From contig NZ_MJAJ01000028.1 in assembly GCF_001746365.1 (NCBI RefSeq), forward strand, positions 40,701 to 104,700: a stretch of 64,000 nucleotides of DNA. The letters run 5' to 3'. Position 1 is the stretch's first letter. Each line of letters opens with the position of its first letter. Below, in pieces: positions 33,952 to 41,709 of this stretch. The position numbers were made by a program, and so were the translations under genes. Source of the DNA: Streptomyces sp. LUP30. GTDB taxonomy: Bacteria > Actinomycetota > Actinomycetes > Streptomycetales > Streptomycetaceae. The notes below the pieces were generated by a model, which saw nothing but the letters and a program-made list of their open reading frames with translations, was not told the DNA's origin and made no database searches.

Positions 33952-35274
33952 GTGACGGGACGCGTATTTCACACCTCCGACTGGCACCTGGGCCGCCAGA
34001 TCGGCCGCCATCGACGTGACAGCGAGGTCGACGCCGTCCTGGACGAGATCATCGACATCGCCAAGGACTACGCCCCCGACCTGATCGTGCACAGCGGCGA
34101 CCTCTTCGACGGCCCCCGCCCCAGCCTGGACGACATGCGCCGTGCGGCCCAGGCCTTGCGCCGCCTCGGCACGATCGCACCCGTGGTCGTCGTCGCCGGC
34201 AACCACGACACCACTCACGTCCTGACGTTCCTGGAGTACGTCCTCAACGACATGGGCGCCCGCGAAGGAGACCAGACCCGGGTCCGCTTCGCCACCGACG
34301 CCCACCCCGACAGACTGCTACTCGCCGAGTACCCGACCAGGAACGGGGAGCTCACCCTACGCATTGGCGCACTGCCCTACCTGCACCCCAACCGCTTCAC
34401 CTACGACTTCGCCGACCCCGCCCTAACCACCGCGACTTACGCCGAACGGATGCGTACCGTCCAAGCCGAGGTCTACCGCCGCCTGACTGCCGACCGGGGC
34501 CCCCGGGACGTCCTCGTCTACGCCGCCCATCTGTTCATCGAAGGGGCCCTCCCGTCCTACTCGGAGCGGCGGATCTCCCTGAGTACCGAGTACGCGGCCG
34601 CGGCCGCGGACCTGCCCGACGTCGCCTACGGCGCCCTGGGCCACATCCACAAACCGCAGCCTGTCGGCCGTTCCGGATTCCCCGCCTACTACGCCGGCAG
34701 CCCGCTGCAGATGGACTTCGGCGAGACCGGCGACACCAAGAGCGTCGTACTCGCCGAGATCGGCCCGGACACCAACCCCCGCATCGAACTCGAGTCGCTG
34801 ACCGCAGGCCGCCGCCTGGTCCGCCTCGAAGGAACCCTGGAACAGATCGCTCACCGCGCCGCCCGCGTGGGGGACGCCTGGGTGAAAGCGGTGGTGAACG
34901 TCGACGCCTTCGACCCGTCCCTGCCGGACACCCTCGCCAAGATGCTGCCGCAGGCGACGCTCGTCGACATCGACCAGCGCCGCACCGATACAGCACACCG
35001 CGTGCTCGACCGGCAGACCTCCGCCACCGAACTGCCCGACATCGACGACCTGCTGCACGACTACCTAGCCGACCGCGGCACAGGCGGCCCGGCCCTGGAC
35101 CGCGCCATGGCCGCCTTCGCCCACCTGCGAGCCGAACCCGACCCCGAGGACCCCGCACCATGCTGCGAGGAGACGCTGCTGAGCGCGGCCATCGCCGGCC
35201 AGCCCCTCGACACCCTTGACCGCTCCATCCTGCTGACCGGCATCGACACCACCGACGCGGAGACCACGCGATGA
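33952..35274 (+). CDS. sbcD: Exonuclease subunit SbcD (Mre11-like)
   Basis: A 440-residue metallophosphoesterase with all SbcD motifs: SDWHLGRQIG (residues 8-17), HSGDLFDGPRPS, VVAGNHDTTHV, VYAAHLFIEG and GALGHIHKPQPVG. Mre11-type enzymes are two-metal nucleases that, with SbcC, cut hairpins and protein-blocked or double-strand DNA ends. It overlaps sbcC by ATGA. Actinomycete chromosomes normally carry one housekeeping sbcDC pair. The location of this pair in an accessory region, divergent from a helicase-nuclease operon, suggests a specialised copy. Confidence 0.9.
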   Translation: MTGRVFHTSDWHLGRQIGRHRRDSEVDAVLDEIIDIAKDYAPDLIVHSGDLFDGPRPSLDDMRRAAQALRRLGTIAPVVVVAGNHDTTHVLTFLEYVLNDMGAREGDQTRVRFATDAHPDRLLLAEYPTRNGELTLRIGALPYLHPNRFTYDFADPALTTATYAERMRTVQAEVYRRLTADRGPRDVLVYAAHLFIEGALPSYSERRISLSTEYAAAAADLPDVAYGALGHIHKPQPVGRSGFPAYYAGSPLQMDFGETGDTKSVVLAEIGPDTNPRIELESLTAGRRLVRLEGTLEQIAHRAARVGDAWVKAVVNVDAFDPSLPDTLAKMLPQATLVDIDQRRTDTAHRVLDRQTSATELPDIDDLLHDYLADRGTGGPALDRAMAAFAHLRAEPDPEDPAPCCEETLLSAAIAGQPLDTLDRSILLTGIDTTDAETTR

Positions 35275-38200
35275 AACCGATGACACTCACCCTCACCGGA
35301 TTCCGCAGCTACCCCGCCCAGGCAACCGTCGACTTCACCGGTAAGAGCCTGGTCGCCATCCTCGGCGACACAGGCGCCGGCAAGAGCAGCCTGCTCGACG
35401 CCATCGCCTTCGCCCTGTTCCGCAAAAGCTCCTGGGACGCCAAGGAACCCCGGCAGCTCATCGCCGACGGTGCACAGGCCATGAGCGTCGAACTCACCTT
35501 CGGGCACGACGGGCAGAACTGGCGTGTCCACCGCACCATGCACGCCACCAACCCGAACGCGGGCCGGCACCACCTGAAAAACCTGGACACCGGCGAAGAG
35601 ACCGACGGCGCCACCAACGTCGACAACCGCATCAAAACGGTGCTGCAGATGAGCTACGACACCTTCCTGCGCGTCGGGCTGCTCCCGCAGGGCAAGTTCG
35701 ATCAGCTCCTCACCGCCGTCCCCAAGGAACGCAGCGAACGGCTCCGAGAACTGTTCGGCGCCGAATCACTGGAAACAGTCCGGAACCTGGCGGCCCGCCA
35801 CGGCCGCACACTCCAGCAACTGCTGGGCGACGCGCGGGCCAAACGAGCCCCCATGCCGGACAACCCCGAAGAGACGGCCGCAGCAGCGGGTGCGGCCGCC
35901 GACGCGGCCACAGCCCAGGCCGAACGCCTGGACACCGCCGTCATCCGCATCACCGCACTGCAGGAAGAAGCCTCGCAAGCCCGGGCCGCCGCGGCGGCTG
36001 CCACCAGCGCCTCCCAGACCCTGGCAACACGCCAGGTGACCGACGCCGCCACCGTCCTCGACACGCTCGACTCCGAGGCCACCGACCTCGCCGCACGGCG
36101 CGACACCCTCAACCGGCGTGCCGAGCAGGCTGCGGCCAGGGAAGAGGAACTGACCAGAGCGATCACCGCGACAGAGACCCAAGGAGAAGGCCGCGACACC
36201 CTCGCCCAGGCCGCGATGCTCCTGAAGACCCTCGCGGAAACCGCCGAGGAACACCGCGACGAGCGCGACCGGCTGGCCTCCCTCACCACACAACTGGACG
36301 ACGAACGCGACGACATCGCCACGGCCGAAACGAAACTGGCCGAACGCGCCGCACACACCCAAACGACGGCGGAGGCAGCCCGCACCGCCGCCGAGAACAG
36401 CAAGCAGACCCGCATGTGCGCCATCGCAGCCCGCACGGCCTGGGACGCGGCCCTCTCGGCGGCCCGCCACATCGCCGACACCGCGCGCGCCCACACCACC
36501 GCATTGGGCCGGCAGAAATCCGCCCACGAACACCTCGGCCCGGCGGAGGCCAAGGCAACCGCGGCCTACGAAGACCTCACTGCGGCCGAGACGCACTTGG
36601 AGGCACTCCAGCTGCGGAAGAAGGCCGCCGCGATCGCCGCCGAACTGCACCCCGGCGACGACTGTTTCGTATGCCGCCGGCAGCTCCCGGCCGACTTCCG
36701 CCCCGAGCAGGCTGACGCACATGAGCTGACCGAGGCGAACAAGCAACGAGAGCAGGCGAAGACCGCACACGACATAGCCGTCGACCTGCGCGCCGCAGCC
36801 CGCGCCGCCGTGGCCATCGCCGACGAAGCACTACTCGAACGTGACCACGAGCACCAAAGCGCACAGCAGATGGCGCAGGAGAACACCGAGAAGGCGGTAC
36901 GAGCCTTCCAAAGCCTTGCGGCCCAGGCCGCAGAAGCGGGCACGGACTTCGACGACACATCAGCCTCAGCAAGGCTGACCGCAGCCACTACGGCCCTGGC
37001 CACCCCCGGCGCCGCCCATCCTGAGCAGGACACAGCGGCGATCAGCGACGCCATCTCCGCCTGCGAACACACGGCCACCACACACGCCGAAAAGCTGAAA
37101 GAAGAAGAGCACCGCCGCACAGCCGGGATCGAAGCAGACCGCAGAACACTGGCAGAACGCACGAAAGCACACCGCCGAGATACCAAAGACGCATCCGCAG
37201 CTTACGAGCGCCACATCCGGGCCGTGGCAAGGACCGCCGCCGACATCGGCATGCTTCCCGTGCGCATCCGGGCGATGCTGCCGCAGGACCCGATCGACGT
37301 CGCCACCGCCCAGACGGACGTCGCCACCACAGCCGTCATCGCCCGACAGACCGAACTTCAAGAACTACTCGACCAGAGGGAAGCAACCCGAGCGGAGAAG
37401 AACGCGGTACTCGCCGACCAGCGCACCCTCGACCACGACACCCGAGCCCGCCTTGAACGTCCCCTGGAGAAACTGCGTGACAACCTGGACGCGTGGGCCC
37501 AGGCTGCCGTCCAGGCCAGCACACATCTCGATGAGGCTGACCGGCCAGCGCTGCCAGCAGCTTCTCCCCAGCCGGCGATCGCCGAGGTCCGCCACTACGT
37601 CGCTGCCCTCTCGACTACGACCTCGGCACTCGACGACAAGCTCACCGAGCGAGCCGCCGCGGCGACAGAACGTGCAGCCGCCGCGGAAAGCCGCCTCGGC
37701 AAGCATGCAGCCGCACTCGCCGACATTGATGGCTTCGAGGCCTCGGCCGACCTGACCGCACCCCAGTCACTTCACCCCCTAGTCGCCGCAGCCGCGCAGG
37801 CAACCAAGGAAGCCGAAAATCAGCGCGGCAAACAGCAAGAAGCACAGGACCTGATCAAGCCGGCCGCAGACCTGGACTTCGCCATCACCGCAGGCGAGGC
37901 CCGCTACGAAGCCCTCGAGGTACTACGCCGCGAACTGGTCGACGCCAAGTTCCTGGGCCACCTCACCACGCTGCGAACCCACGCATTGCTCGGTGTCGCC
38001 AGCGACCTGCTCGGGCAGATGTCCGACGGTCGATTCGGCTTCGCAGACGACTTCGACATCATCAGCCGCTGCTCCGGAGTCGCCCACCACCCCAACCGCC
38101 TGTCGGGAGGGGAGAAGTTCATGGCGTCCCTCGCCCTTGCCCTGGCACTTGCCGAACTGCACTCCCGCAGCGGGCCGGCCCTCGGCTCCCTCTTCCTCGA

Positions 38201-38447
38201 CGAGGGCTTCGCCGCCCTCGACACCGCCGCCTTGGACCTGGCACTGGAAGTACTGCGTGCACAAGCCGGCAGCGACCGGCTGGTGATGGTGATCAGCCAC
38301 CTGCACGCCGTCGCCGAGGCCGTCGACGACGTGCTGTGGGTGGAGAGGACTACCGCCGGGTCGTCCACTCACTGGCTCACACCGGCCGATCGTGACGACA
38401 TGGCACAGTCCGATCTGGCCAGCGGACTGCAGACACTGGCCCGGTAG
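35271..38447 (+). CDS. sbcC: Exonuclease subunit SbcC (Rad50-like)
   Basis: A 1058-residue SMC-type ATPase: Walker A GDTGAGKSSLLDAI near 31-44, long coiled coils, a zinc hook C465-V-C-C468 type motif (DDCFVCRRQLP) near the middle, signature LSGGEKFMASLALALALAEL near 944 and Walker B LFLDEGFAALD near 973-983. It joins two SbcD subunits into the SbcCD nuclease that acts on DNA ends, hairpins and possibly covalently blocked termini, which is relevant in a replicon with terminal proteins. Start ATG 35271 overlaps sbcD. Length and motifs are normal, so it should be functional. Confidence 0.9.
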   Translation: MKPMTLTLTGFRSYPAQATVDFTGKSLVAILGDTGAGKSSLLDAIAFALFRKSSWDAKEPRQLIADGAQAMSVELTFGHDGQNWRVHRTMHATNPNAGRHHLKNLDTGEETDGATNVDNRIKTVLQMSYDTFLRVGLLPQGKFDQLLTAVPKERSERLRELFGAESLETVRNLAARHGRTLQQLLGDARAKRAPMPDNPEETAAAAGAAADAATAQAERLDTAVIRITALQEEASQARAAAAAATSASQTLATRQVTDAATVLDTLDSEATDLAARRDTLNRRAEQAAAREEELTRAITATETQGEGRDTLAQAAMLLKTLAETAEEHRDERDRLASLTTQLDDERDDIATAETKLAERAAHTQTTAEAARTAAENSKQTRMCAIAARTAWDAALSAARHIADTARAHTTALGRQKSAHEHLGPAEAKATAAYEDLTAAETHLEALQLRKKAAAIAAELHPGDDCFVCRRQLPADFRPEQADAHELTEANKQREQAKTAHDIAVDLRAAARAAVAIADEALLERDHEHQSAQQMAQENTEKAVRAFQSLAAQAAEAGTDFDDTSASARLTAATTALATPGAAHPEQDTAAISDAISACEHTATTHAEKLKEEEHRRTAGIEADRRTLAERTKAHRRDTKDASAAYERHIRAVARTAADIGMLPVRIRAMLPQDPIDVATAQTDVATTAVIARQTELQELLDQREATRAEKNAVLADQRTLDHDTRARLERPLEKLRDNLDAWAQAAVQASTHLDEADRPALPAASPQPAIAEVRHYVAALSTTTSALDDKLTERAAAATERAAAAESRLGKHAAALADIDGFEASADLTAPQSLHPLVAAAAQATKEAENQRGKQQEAQDLIKPAADLDFAITAGEARYEALEVLRRELVDAKFLGHLTTLRTHALLGVASDLLGQMSDGRFGFADDFDIISRCSGVAHHPNRLSGGEKFMASLALALALAELHSRSGPALGSLFLDEGFAALDTAALDLALEVLRAQAGSDRLVMVISHLHAVAEAVDDVLWVERTTAGSSTHWLTPADRDDMAQSDLASGLQTLAR

Positions 38448-38544
38448 CCACTTCAGTCCAAAGACCCCAAACCGCCTGGTGGTGAGGGCCCGCTCACACC
38501 GAGCGCGGGATCGGTTCCCTAAAGGAGGCTCGCGCCGCCCCGGT

Positions 38545-38880
38545 CTACAGCTCGAACTCGAGGTCGACGAGATCTTTTAGTTCGACTTCGAGGCCGTGGG
38601 CGCGGCGGCCGTTGTCGCGGAAGTAGACCTCGCCCAGAACCTCGGGGGCGACCTGGAGGAGGTCGTCTTCGTCCGCGCCGGCCTCCCGGGCTTCAAAAAG
38701 GCAGGCGGCGTGCCGTGGGTGCAGGGCGAGGGTGAGGTGACGCACACGGGCCTGGTCGGTGCTGTTGCCGGCGCGGTGTAGCCGAACCTCGCCTGCACAT
38801 CGATCATGATGCCGTTCGCGGAGGGCGGCGGCCTGCTTCGCCTTGCCCTGATCTGCGGCTGCCAGCGTGCGCGGACCTCG
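38545..38880 (-). pseudogene. tpg: tpg (terminal protein) 3' fragment, frameshifted
   Basis: This stretch is a diverged copy of the last about 335 bases of the intact tpg at 43.7 kb: the same GLEV(E/K)L, LGEVYFRDNGRRAHG, and upstream MIDVQARFGYTA text. MIDVQARFGYTA is in one frame and RHLTLALHPRHAACLFEARE in another, so a frameshift lies near 38745-38780. The N-terminal half, including the helix-turn-helix, is missing. It lies in the same orientation as the intact gene, making a direct repeat across 5 kb. Confidence 0.8.
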
Positions 38881-38883
38881 CGA

Positions 38884-38986
38884 ACGGCCCCTGCCCCTTG
38901 AACCGCTTCAGGAACCAGGACGGCAGCACGTGTTCCCGAGGCGTGCGTACCGGAGTTCCGCAGAACACGCAGCGCAGGTCACTCAT
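38884..38986 (-). pseudogene. HNH-type endonuclease N-terminal fragment
   Basis: From ATG 38986 the frame gives MSDLRCVFCGTPVRTPREHV then LPSWFLKRFKG, the CxxC ... EHVLPSW beginning of HNH-type endonucleases or HNH-like zinc proteins. It then runs directly into the reversed-out tpg fragment and loses similarity. Only about 33 residues remain, without the catalytic histidine block. It marks a recombination junction with the tpg fragment. The 168 bases further right show nothing. Confidence 0.5.
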
Positions 38987-39154
38987 GGCCGGGGTGCGCG
39001 CGAGGCCTTGCCCACCGCCGCGTGTCTTTACCGGGCGCGCAAGGCCCCACTCGCCGGGCGCCCCCACTCCCACGCCTGCCGGGCGGCTCCACGGCACCCG
39101 GCGAGTCTCCGCTGTGCCGAGCGGTCTCCGGCCGGACGTCCGGCCGCATCTGAT

Positions 39155-40195
39155 TCATCCCGTGGACCGCCTGTTGGGGTACAGTGCTTCATCCTCTTCG
39201 GTCCGGCGATGACTCCATAGCTGTTCGAATTGCGTCTCGAACCAGGAGGCGAGCATGCGACCCTGCTCTGTCCGGGCATCTGCCGCGACCACGGGATTGT
39301 CGTGTCCCCAGACGGCGATCTGGTCGGGGTCGTCGAGTTCCTTGATGTGGTCGTCTCGATACGTGTACCAGCCGACGATCACGTAGTCCCCTATCTTCCG
39401 TCCGCGCAGCGTTGGCGGGGTGTGGTAGAAGCGCACTTCCAGCCGGGGATGGCTGTTGAATTCAACGTCCCGCAGATTTTGAACGCAGCTGGTAACGCGT
39501 TTCCGCTGCATTTCTGTGACGGCCTCATCGGGGTGGCTGAGCAGGAGGCGGATAGCGCAGTCCGTGTCGCGCAGTTCTTTGAGGATCGAATGAACTGTGT
39601 AGGAGCTGTATTCCAGCAGGACGGCGGAATCTGGTCTCGCTTCCCGGATGTATTGCTCTAGCCGGGTCTTGATCGCGTCTTGATTCTCAAGGGATTTTAT
39701 TTCCTTGATTCCTGTGATCCGGGGGGCGGGGGGAAGGCGCTTTCTGTTGCTGGAGGCCCTCTTATTGTTCCCGGACTGCTTTTTATTTGCTGGCTCCAGG
39801 AGTGTTCTGGCTATATGCCGCAGCAATTCATCTGTCGGTTTTTTGCGGAAGTAGTTGGGTCTCAGCCCGAATGATGCGCTGGCCTCCTTCAGTCGGTCGG
39901 TCCAGGTCTTGACCCTGGCGTCCGGAGTCAGGCCCAGGAGCTTGCGAACTGCCAGCCTTTCGTCAGGGCGGAGAGTGCGGGCGGCCTCGTCGAGGGCGGT
40001 GCGGATGGCCCTCATCCGGGCACGCGGATCCCCGGCGGGTATTTTCCGTACTCCGGGAAGCGATTGCAGGCCGGCGGCGTGGGCCAGCGTGTCAGCAACC
40101 TGATCCGCTCGTGTCGCGTCTGCGTGCTTCGCGAACCACCGGATCTCCTCAGCCAGGAGATCGACTTCGTTCGGTGCCGTGCGGGTACTACTCAT
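39155..40195 (-). CDS. Uncharacterised protein, PLD-like C-terminal half
   Basis: A 346-residue protein. The N-terminal 150 residues are helical (EVDLLAEEIRWFAKHAD, then RTLRPDERLAVRKLLGLTPD, WTDRLKEASASFGLRPNYFR) and look like a sensor or DNA-binding region that ends in a basic stretch (KKQSGNNKRASSNRKRL). The second half (DSAVLLEYSSYTVHSILKEL, CAIRLLLSHPDEA, HPRLEVRFYHTPPTLRGRKI, DYVIVGWYTY) has the strand-helix rhythm of phospholipase D-superfamily regulators, without an HKD catalytic motif. It is transcribed away from the E2/E1 pair at 40.6 kb. ATG 40195 is preferred over a longer frame from 40234. Its AT-richer coding than neighbours suggests recent acquisition. Confidence 0.6.
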   Translation of the reverse strand: MSSTRTAPNEVDLLAEEIRWFAKHADATRADQVADTLAHAAGLQSLPGVRKIPAGDPRARMRAIRTALDEAARTLRPDERLAVRKLLGLTPDARVKTWTDRLKEASASFGLRPNYFRKKPTDELLRHIARTLLEPANKKQSGNNKRASSNRKRLPPAPRITGIKEIKSLENQDAIKTRLEQYIREARPDSAVLLEYSSYTVHSILKELRDTDCAIRLLLSHPDEAVTEMQRKRVTSCVQNLRDVEFNSHPRLEVRFYHTPPTLRGRKIGDYVIVGWYTYRDDHIKELDDPDQIAVWGHDNPVVAADARTEQGRMLASWFETQFEQLWSHRRTEEDEALYPNRRSTG

Positions 40196-40620
40196 GGTCA
40201 CTCCAGGGTCAATTCGTGACCAATCTGTCGCCACTCTCTAGCAAAACAGCGGTCACCTCACGTGTCAAAATTTCGAAGCGGCTGCACGCTGCTGTGTGAT
40301 CGGCTCTCAAAACCCCTTGCCTGACGGCCTGTTGGCGCCAGGTGAGCGAGGTGACAAAGCCCCTCCAGAGGACGCTATTCCATGTCCAGTCCGAGAGCGC
40401 GCCCGTCACCTTCCTGCCCGGTACGGGAGGAGGGGGCGGGGAGGGCCTGAGCATCTCCGGAGATGGTTTATGGCGCAAGTAAATTGGGGCGGCAGTGACA
40501 CTCTTGACGGAATGAGCCGCCTGCCGGATTATCGACCCCAAATGCGACGAGAAAGGGTGACTCCTCAGAATTCTCGCACCGGTGGAAGCGCTTGATCACG
40601 CAGAGAAAAGGAAAGCTTGA
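40196..40620. promoter_or_regulatory. Divergent intergenic region before the E2/E1 cassette
   Basis: 425 bases with no supported gene, visibly lower in GC than its surroundings (for example GGCGCAAGTAAATTGGGG near 40480 and AGAAAAGGAAAGCTTGA just before 40621). It probably contains promoters for the leftward gene at 40195 and the rightward E2-like gene. AAAGGAAAG near 40608 is the ribosome-binding site for ATG 40621. Confidence 0.45.
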
Positions 40621-41709
40621 ATGCGAAACAATGAGAATATGCAGGCCCAGGATCGTCTCCTTTCTGGAGGCCCCGACTGTCTCGATGAGTGGGCCGAAGA
40701 AATCCCTTCCATCCCGGCAGCGGGAGGGCACCTGCACTTGGAGCCGACGGACCTCGAGCAGGCGCCGCCTGCGCAGCCACCCGCCGAGGGTGCTGACGCC
40801 CGGCCCGCAGGCGGGGACCGCCGCTCGGAGACCGGGCGGGTACCGGACCCGTACGAAGACGTCGGTGATGTCGTGCTGATCGCCGGCTCCTTCATACGCG
40901 TCGGCATCACCTCAAGCCCGAGGTCCAAGCTGCCGCAGGAACGGATGGCCGCCGAACCGCAGGGATGGGCGGAGGCCATCGCCGCGATCGCGGATGCGGA
41001 GAACGACGGCGATGTCAGCATCCTTCCCGGTGGCGAGGTCGTGTTCGGATTGGCCTCCGAAGTCGCCGATCTCCCGCCGGCGTGCTTCGGTGGATGGTCC
41101 TCCTACACAGAGGTGTCCAAGCTGCCGCAGGAGCGGATGGCTGCCGAGCCGCAGGGATGGGCGGAGGTCCGCGGCATGATGGAGGACATGGAGGGCGGCG
41201 GAGACGAAGTCTTGCTGATACCCGGAGGCGGGTTCGTCCGCAGTGGGAACGAGGGAGGAGACCAACCCGTCTCCCGGCTGCCGCAGGAGAAAATGGCGGC
41301 CGAGAACCAGGGCCCCTCCTTGGCAGACCTCGAGGAACTCAAGCGGCTCGATCCGGCGAACACCGAGCGGTGGCGGCCGGTCGACTCCAGCTTCCTGCGC
41401 GGGTGGCGGTTCCAGATGACCCCTCCTTACCCGGGCCAGTCGCCCTTTGTCTTCTTCGCCTTCCGCAATGTCAGCGAGGGCAACGGATTCCGCATCATCC
41501 CCATCCGCCCGAACCTGGACGGGATCGTCAGCCACGAGAAGCACATGTTCAAGGTCCGGGTAGCGGCCGGCGGCGAACGGCTCTCCGTGCTCTGCGGGCC
41601 CGGTGGCCGCACCGCACAGAACCTCGATCAGGTACGCAAGCACGCCGCAAAGTGGATGGCGTACACATCGTTTCGCCTGGCCGGCGTGACCCCGGGATTC
41701 TCCCAGTGA
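40621..41709 (+). CDS. Triple-repeat protein with C-terminal E2-like domain
   Basis: A 362-residue protein. Residues about 80-235 hold three related units, each with a GD-V-LI-GG strand (GDVVLIAG at 82, GDVSILPGG at 130, GDEVLLIPGGG at 194) and a conserved block: KLPQERMAAEPQGWAE at 103-118 and 167-182, RLPQEKMAAENQG at 219-231. The first two blocks are also nearly identical in DNA. Residues 250-362 look like a prokaryotic E2/UBC fold: SPFVFFAFRNV, HEKHMFKV, then ERLSVLCGPGG with a candidate catalytic Cys325, and the closing helices AAKWMAYTSFRLAG. It overlaps the JAB-E1 gene by GTGA. The repeat function is unknown: it could be a substrate, a modifier or a multi-core peptide. The E2 assignment is inference from pattern and context. 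Confidence 0.65.
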   Translation: MRNNENMQAQDRLLSGGPDCLDEWAEEIPSIPAAGGHLHLEPTDLEQAPPAQPPAEGADARPAGGDRRSETGRVPDPYEDVGDVVLIAGSFIRVGITSSPRSKLPQERMAAEPQGWAEAIAAIADAENDGDVSILPGGEVVFGLASEVADLPPACFGGWSSYTEVSKLPQERMAAEPQGWAEVRGMMEDMEGGGDEVLLIPGGGFVRSGNEGGDQPVSRLPQEKMAAENQGPSLADLEELKRLDPANTERWRPVDSSFLRGWRFQMTPPYPGQSPFVFFAFRNVSEGNGFRIIPIRPNLDGIVSHEKHMFKVRVAAGGERLSVLCGPGGRTAQNLDQVRKHAAKWMAYTSFRLAGVTPGFSQ

